In this document: positions 1 through 6,700 of the stretch, piece after piece
How the letters are laid out: each line of letters begins with the position of its first letter
Position numbering within the stretch: position 1 is the stretch's first letter
From: Eubacteriales bacterium
Lineage (GTDB): Bacteria > Bacillota > Clostridia > Christensenellales > UMGS416
Reading direction: 5' to 3'
DNA length: 6,970 bases
NCBI GenBank assembly: GCA_028709505.1
Contig: JAQVWW010000059.1
Span: 1-6,970, forward strand
The notes under the pieces: model-generated
The model's input: the letters and a program-made list of their open reading frames with translations, nothing else
Database searches by the model: none
Told to the model about the DNA's origin: nothing
Made by a program: the position numbers and the translations under genes

Positions 1-765
1 ATCAAGGTGTTTGGGCAGTACATCTAACGCACCGGCTATGGTGCGCTTCGGCGCTCCCCACCATCCACCCTCGTTGTTGTCGTTACCGTCGGGCCGCACG
101 TATATATCATAGGTGCCCGGCGGCAGGCGCGACGCGCGCGGGCCTACAAAGCCGAGCAGCACATCATTGACGTACACCGGACCGGTATACAGCGCATCGG
201 CGTTGACGCGCTCGGCGCTGACGCCGTTGTCGTCTATGCTGACGCGGCTGATATCCTGATCGTCGGGGTCTTTGACGTTGATGGACAGCACCTGCGTGTT
301 AAACTCCACCGCCGCACCATCCACCTGTACACGATCGGCGCTGATGTCGATGCCCGCCGTCTTGAGTGCCTCGGCCCCGGCGGCCACCCAGGCGGCACCG
401 TCCCAGCGCTTTAAAAGGTTGGGCGTCGCCGACGTATCCAGCCACAGCCGGCCTGTGGGCGGGTCTTCCGGCGGCGCGCTGCCCACGTGGGGCTTTTCGC
501 CATCGTAGGTGGTTTGGCTTACCTTCAGGCTGATCTGCGCGGCGTTTTGTTGGATAAGAGAGCTATGTTCACCTACCGTCTCGCCCAGCTCGTTGAGCAC
601 CGCCGCTTCGGCCTTGGAATCGATAACGTTTTGCAGGGAGGACGACAGTTCTTTGCGTGTCAATCCTCCCTGCACTTTGTTGAACAGATACCGTAGCATA
701 TCGTTTAGGTTCTTCATATCCGGCGGCTTTGTGCCGTTTACCGGGTCAAACCGTCCCCAGGGCAT
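1..765 (-). CDS. Phage tail-fibre / tailspike-like appendage protein (3' partial)
   Basis: The frame starts at ATG 765-763 and stays open to the left edge, giving 255 residues of a longer protein. Residues 1-35 form a short head (MPWGRFDPVN onward). Residues 35-85 are helical and end in a QISLKVSQTTYD stretch typical of tail appendage linkers. Residues 95-127 contain GRLWLDTSATPNLLKRW followed by DGAAW, a module I recognise from tail and minor structural proteins of Firmicutes prophages. Residues 138-190 (GIDISADRVQVDG, then a DDNGVSAERV motif) look like short beta repeats of phage appendages. Residues 219-251 (YDIYVRPDGNDNEGG, then KRTIAGALDVLPK) resemble the entry strand of right-handed parallel beta-helix or pectate-lyase-like folds. 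A tailspike or depolymerase is therefore possible, but the catalytic part would lie beyond the edge. The start is supported by a strong Shine-Dalgarno and a one-base overlap with the upstream stop. Tail/appendage role is likely; the enzyme role is only inferred. Confidence 0.85.
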   Translation of the reverse strand, partial: MPWGRFDPVNGTKPPDMKNLNDMLRYLFNKVQGGLTRKELSSSLQNVIDSKAEAAVLNELGETVGEHSSLIQQNAAQISLKVSQTTYDGEKPHVGSAPPEDPPTGRLWLDTSATPNLLKRWDGAAWVAAGAEALKTAGIDISADRVQVDGAAVEFNTQVLSINVKDPDDQDISRVSIDDNGVSAERVNADALYTGPVYVNDVLLGFVGPRASRLPPGTYDIYVRPDGNDNNEGGWWGAPKRTIAGALDVLPKHLD

Positions 766-779
766 TATTCCGCCCCCTT
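763..779 (-). promoter_or_regulatory. Ribosome binding site and TAATG stop-start overlap
   Basis: Read on the minus strand, AAGGGGG (779-773) lies seven bases before the ATG at 765-763. The TAA stop of the giant gene occupies 767-765, so stop and start share one base. The Shine-Dalgarno lies inside the last codons of the giant gene. This arrangement fixes the start of the appendage gene and suggests translational coupling, so both proteins would come from one transcript. Confidence 0.8.
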
Positions 780-3700
780 CCATAATGAACCGGGCACATC
801 AAAGGCTTCATACAGTATTTTCTTTTGTGCCAGCGTCAGGTCTTTATGTTTGTCGATAGCCACCTTTGTCTTACGGCCTTTGCTCAACGGGATGGTGGTG
901 CCGTCCGAATACTTGCCCGGCTGGATGCCTTTGATTTCTTGCGCAAGGCTGTAAAACACATCTCCAGCAACGCCGGCGTTTACTGCGCGCTCGTAATACT
1001 CGGTTTGCCTTGTGCTTAATGCCTTTTTGCTCTCGTCGTAGTATTCGCGTGTTTCCGGCAGCGAGCTTTTCCCAAACACCGCAGCGCGGGCATAGTTACC
1101 GGCAGTCTGCGCAATCGGGTACTGCAGCCGTTCGCCGCCTGCAGTTTGTGAGTATGCACCGCCCCGCGCTACAGCAGAAATGCCCTCAACCGTCTTTTTG
1201 ACTTGCCCACCGCCAAGAGGAAAGGCGATGTAATACAACGGCCCAGACACGCCTTTATAGGCATAATTCCAGGCTTCCTTTGCGGTCAACGTCTCGCCAT
1301 CATTATCTGCTGCTCGCTCTATTAGTTTCCAAAGGTTATTCACACCTTGGAAAGCAGCAGACACCGGCACCAGCCGCCCGGCAACGCTTTCTCCCTTCAT
1401 GGCCCCGCCAATCAACCCGCCAACAAATGGCACCTGGTCAACCAACGACAGCCCGAAGTCCTTAATCTCTTTTGTTGTTACGCCGTCCTCGTCTGCAATT
1501 TTCTCCCATGCGTCGCGCAGGATTTCGATGATATCAGGCAATATTTCACGGCCTAAAACGAATTGTGCAGCCAGGTTAAACAAGTGCGCTGCAATCACGT
1601 ATTTTGTAACTGTTGCGGCCGCGTATTTTGCGCCACGCTTTCGCATCTCTACAGGCATATCGGATAACACGCGCTCAAACTGGTTCATTTGCTCCAACTG
1701 AAATTGCGTAACCGCTTTTATTAACGGGCTTTGTGCACGGAATATGGTGGGCATATCTCCTTCCGCTCGCCCACCAATGACTGACCGCGCAAAGACGTCC
1801 GCTTCGTTCAGCGCAGCGTCGGCGCTCATCCCAGCTTTCATGTTATATAAATACCTTGCCCGGGTAACCACTTCGGACGAAAATAGATCTACAATTTCCA
1901 TTGGTGAAGATAAAAAGTCCTCCAGCTTCTTGAACCTTGACCGGCTGAGCTGCTCCGAGCTTACACGCGCTGAAAGGAAATCGCTTCTTCCAGAAAACCC
2001 ATCATCGCGGCTCCAAGCCTTCATCGTATCAACTAGCGCCCGCATGGAGCTGTCCGTGTCAACTTCTGGCAATGCCTGGGCCAACGGCGCAAGCTGGGAC
2101 CCCCATGTACCGACATTAACAGCCACCATGTTCGCGCCTACTCGGTTTAGCAATACCTTTGATGCCTTAAACCATAGATTTCTACCGGCTGATTTTTCGC
2201 CAGCACGGTCATGGAAACTCTTTTTCCCGGCCAAAGCGTTTGTGTATTCGTTTATCCACACCGCGAACGCGCCCTGCTGCCCACCAATTTCTGATTCTTG
2301 CAGCAAATCAGCCACTGCCTTTTGCTTTGCTTCATAGGCAATATCCTGCGCCATAATGTCGTCCGCTTTGGCTCGTACCGCTTCATCCGTCCACTCATAG
2401 CGCAGCGCATTTTCAAACACCCGCAGGCGCTGTATGTTTTCAGTATGGTAAATTACCATCGATGCGGTATTTAGGTATATGTCCATGCCGCGCAGCGCGT
2501 CGTAGTCGGTTTTGTCACCGGTGCGGTGTTCCAGGTTCGCGAAGTACTTTATGCCGGGCCGGAATGTTTCCGTGCGCCCGGTGAGGTCTGTCCGCAGGCC
2601 CTCGTCCATCATGTCAATGCCAAATGCGCCCAACAAGTTGGTCAGGAACGAATCGCCCATAACGGCATCGAAATGTGGGAAGTAGTCAGCCCGCTTTTCT
2701 ATCGGCGCGTAGCCCCACTTAACACGTACATCGTTTATCTGCCAAATGAGATCGTTATAGGTGTCGCGGAACAGCTCTACCGCATCAATGATACGCGCCG
2801 AATCGTACTTCTGGCGCAGGTCAGCCGGTTTTATGGCCCCCGCTATGAGCAGGTCTGCAAACATGCGTTCTGATTCAGTCAGGTTTTCGACCGTCTGCCC
2901 CTTACTCGCGCGTATTATGCGCCCTGCGTTAAGGTTTTCCAGTTCGGTTGCCACAATCTTTTTTTCGCCGGCCAGCTGCACCATACGGCTTTCAGACTGC
3001 GTAAGTTTAAGCGCCGCTATTTCGTTTCGCGTAGCGACTACAAACCGGTTGCGGGCCGCTGCCGATTTTTGGATTGGCCGAATAAACAGTTCTACAAAGC
3101 GATTGCCAGTTTTTTCGCCCATAACCCGCCGCGCCACGCGCTCCGGCGTGCGCAGTTCCAATGCGAGTGACCCTTTATACGCTTTAAATTTTCCGTTGTC
3201 CTTTACCACCTGGGCAGCAGCAGCCACAGCGCCGCTTCTGTTCCGTGCGGCAAGGCTGGCGCGCTGCACTTCCGCAGCCTTTATCTCTGTGTTGAGTTCG
3301 GCCATGCGGACAATGGCAGCCTTGGTTTCTGCGTCAATACCGGTTAGGTCGTCTGCGGTCAACGTGCCGTTCTTTAGCCCTTGCAGCAAAAAGGATTCTC
3401 TAGGCAGAAGCTTGTGTTTCCTTTGCAGTGAGTTTAACTCACGCTCGGCCTTTTTAGCGTTCAGCCCCGTCTGCACCACTTCTGCAGGGGTTGCATCTTC
3501 GGCCGCATCTTCCTGCCCTGTTGCGCTTGCGTTCACCAGCCGCGTGAACCTGCGTACCGCGTCCTCGTACCCATCCACAACCCGGTCAAATTCTTGCTTC
3601 ATGTACGCTTTTGCATCGTACCCGTATTCAGCCTCAATAGAGCTTTCCTGCGGACGGATGCTACGCGCTACGTCGGCAATTCTTTCCAGCTGCTCGGCTG

Positions 3701-6700
3701 AATTCTCAATGCTTACCGGGAATAAGTCCGGATAAGCTGTGTTCAGTTCTTGGTAAAGCCGGTCTACAGCAACGCCGTTTTCTTTTGATACGCGGATGTT
3801 GCCAAAGTTCCGACGGATAAATTCAATTCCGCCGACATCCTCGAGAAACCCGCCGGCCTGAATGGTGGTGCCGCGCAAATACTGTTTTAGGTCTTTATAC
3901 TGCCGATAGAAGTCGTCATTGATGACCACACCATCTTGGTACAGCTGGTCGAATACTTCATCACGCACTTTGGCCGCTATTTTGCCGTTGTTGTTATGCG
4001 CTTCATAGTACAACCTTGCGATGGATTCATTGGCCCGTTCGGTCGACGCATATTTATTGATGCCCAGCACGTCAACCAGCTGGGTTTTCACCGCTTTAGT
4101 CTTGCGGCGAATATACTCGCCTGTTCTTCGGTCTGATGCGCCGGCCTGCTCCATTTCGGCCAAGCCGATGCGGGTTAAGTCCGTCGTGCGCTGTGCCTCG
4201 GCCTCGGGCTGTACGCTGTCCGCGTAGGTGTTTTTTAGGATAGTGCGAGTATCTAGTTGCACCTCTTCGGATTTTTCTTGCATGCTTTTATTCTCTTGTG
4301 CTATACTATTAATTGAAGAGGCTGCTATCCCATAGTCGTTTTGGACGTGGACATATGGGCCAGAGGAGGCGGTTACCGCATCGTCATCTGGCGCTATGGA
4401 GAGCCTCTTAATTTTTTTCTCATCCAAAAACTGATTGTTTCCGGCTGAGTTTTTGACTATTTCCCCCTCTCCAGCATTAATACGGAACGTTTTCCCGACA
4501 AGCCGACGTCGCCCTGTTTGGATGTACTGTGCATAAATAGCAACTCCACCAACTCTTTTGGTAAATGTAACGGATTTATTTTGACCACTGTTCATCTCGC
4601 CGCTTTCATAGATCGCATCCGGTTCTTTTGTGACGGAATCAATAAGAGCGAACGAATCCGCATCCACAACCACTTCATTCCCTTGGGTCTCATTCGTTCC
4701 GTGTCTCCTATTTACATGACGCGCCGCATCGGATGGGAAAACATAATCATACTCGGTCACATTTATTCCCGTTAAGTTTTCTATCGCCATGCCGGCAGAC
4801 TCGGACACTTTTCCAAGAAACAGATTCTCTTTCTTGTTTGCGTTTAAGCTGCGTAGGAAGAAATCCTTGACAGACTGTGCGCCGGTTGCCACTGTTGACC
4901 TAAGGTGTTCACTGTCCCAGTTCTTGCTTTTAACTTCCTGTGGAGTGTATTCAGTTCGTGCGGAACCCACGTTCTCCACTTTAGGCAGCGTTTCAAACTC
5001 TGTCCCGGTTGCTGTGTTAATTACCCTTTCCGGCGGCACGAGCTTTATATTATTCACCGTCTGAGCTTGATTCGTGCTGTTGTTTTGCGCCCCCGTGATA
5101 CGGTTAATGCCCGTACCCACGCCGCCCATCAGTCCGCCGGTCAGCCCACCGATAAGCCCGGCTTCGGCCGGCTGTGCCACAAAAAACTGCACGTTGGCTT
5201 GTCGCGTCGCCGCTTCTTCGCTGGCGCCACCGGCTATCAGATTATCGATATACGTCTGATAGGCAGACTTCGGCCCCATCATCTTGATATCCATCAGCGT
5301 ATTGGCGTATTCAGATATTATTTCCTCGGTGCCCTCAATGCCGGCTTGCTCCAACACACCACGCACCGCGGCCGTCCACGCTTTTTTGCCGGCTCCCGCC
5401 ATGGCCTTTCCGCTTACCAAGTCCGCGAATTTTTCCATGGGCAACTTCTCGGTGAAATATTCAATTGCGGTGCTGCCGGCGGTAAGGCCCAGCTGCTGCC
5501 AGCCAGTTGCGCCGGCATCTTTGGCTTCTATCGCCGTAGAGCCGCCGGCCCGCATGGACTGCAGCGCAAGGCCCGCGCCGGGCGCAGCAATGTTTATCGC
5601 ATAAGAGGGCAACTGCTCGGCGGCGCTCATGACAACTTCTGTTACCAGCTTCCCGCCGGGTCCCATGCCCTCGCTTACCTTTTGACGCTGGGCTGTCGAA
5701 GTGCGCGCTAAAAGTGTGGTTTGGGTTTCTGGCGCGGGCAGATTTTCGCCGGTCAATGCATTTTCGACAGCCTGCCCAATAACCTCTGCCTGCACCATAG
5801 GCTGGCTGATAAGACCAGTGGCAATGCTGCCGAACCCTGCCCCAGCATGCTTCGCGCTACGCACAAGGGCGTTGTTACCCTCTTGTATCGTGAAGGACTG
5901 CGCATTTTGCGCCGCAACCTGCCGGGTGTACTCTGCGGCCCCCTTATCCAAGACGTACTTGGCCATAGCCTCAGCGCGTTTGCGATCGCCTAAGCCGTAG
6001 AAATAATTTATAGTGGCTATATCCTCATTGGTCAGGTAATTAATACCGAACCGTTGCGGTAAGTCGTTTGCGGCGGCCATGCGTGTTTCCGGTGACATCC
6101 AGGCAGTTTTAAGGCTGGTATCCTTTTTTACAGAGGCATCCTTAATCTGTTCCGGTGTCATGCCACGGTATTGAAGGTACTTGGTCAGCACGTTCGCACT
6201 GTCTTCCGCACCCTTGGCAATTACATCAGCATGTTCGCCTTTGGTGATTTCAATTAACGCCTTTTGATAAGGTTGTTCATAGCGTTCATATTGTGCTATC
6301 TGCTGCTCAAGCTGCTTGTATCGCTCGGCAGCAGCCTGTCGCTGGGAGACCAGTGCGGAGCCATACTTGCCTTGCATTTCCGGCGTAGCAACCTTGGTGC
6401 TGCCGTCCGGGTTCAGCCATTCGGTGCGGATTTTTTCCATTTCCGTACGGTATGAATCTATCTGGCTTACGCCCTGCCCCGCCTGGCTGCCATTCTCTGC
6501 CTGTGCGGGCGCGGATGCTGTGGGACGGGCGTTTGCCTGTCCCTGCGCCGGTCGCTGTCCTATGGCATTCTGTGCGCTCTCAAGCAGGCCCACAAAGCCC
6601 GTGCCATCGGCATAGCCGTACTGCTTGAGCACGTCCATCTTGGCCGGCGAGTTGTCCTCGGTCTTGACGTCAAAGCTGCCGGTCTCTAGAAACGCGCTGA

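Noticed and set aside
272..859. Three short plus-strand frames over the left-hand part of the window
   Set aside because: They overlap the appendage gene and the end of the giant gene in antisense. The minus-strand frame shows recognisable phage tail motifs and a proper ribosome binding site, while these do not.
1744..2337. A 197-residue plus-strand open frame
   Set aside because: It is antisense to a well-conserved block of the giant protein and has Ser/Ala-rich shadow composition.
2761..3735. A 324-residue plus-strand open frame
   Set aside because: It lies wholly antisense to the giant gene. Its translation is dominated by Ser, Arg and Ala with no recognisable domain, as expected from the complement of a GC-rich coding frame.
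4296..4325. AT-rich stretch with a TAGTAT-like element as an internal promoter
   Set aside because: No matching -35 element at proper spacing was found, and the stretch sits in a generally AT-rich module, so a chance match is likely.
4905..5711. A 268-residue plus-strand open frame
   Set aside because: It is antisense to the Gly/Ala-rich region of the giant protein. The translation is rich in Arg, His and Gly, without motifs or domain-like pattern.
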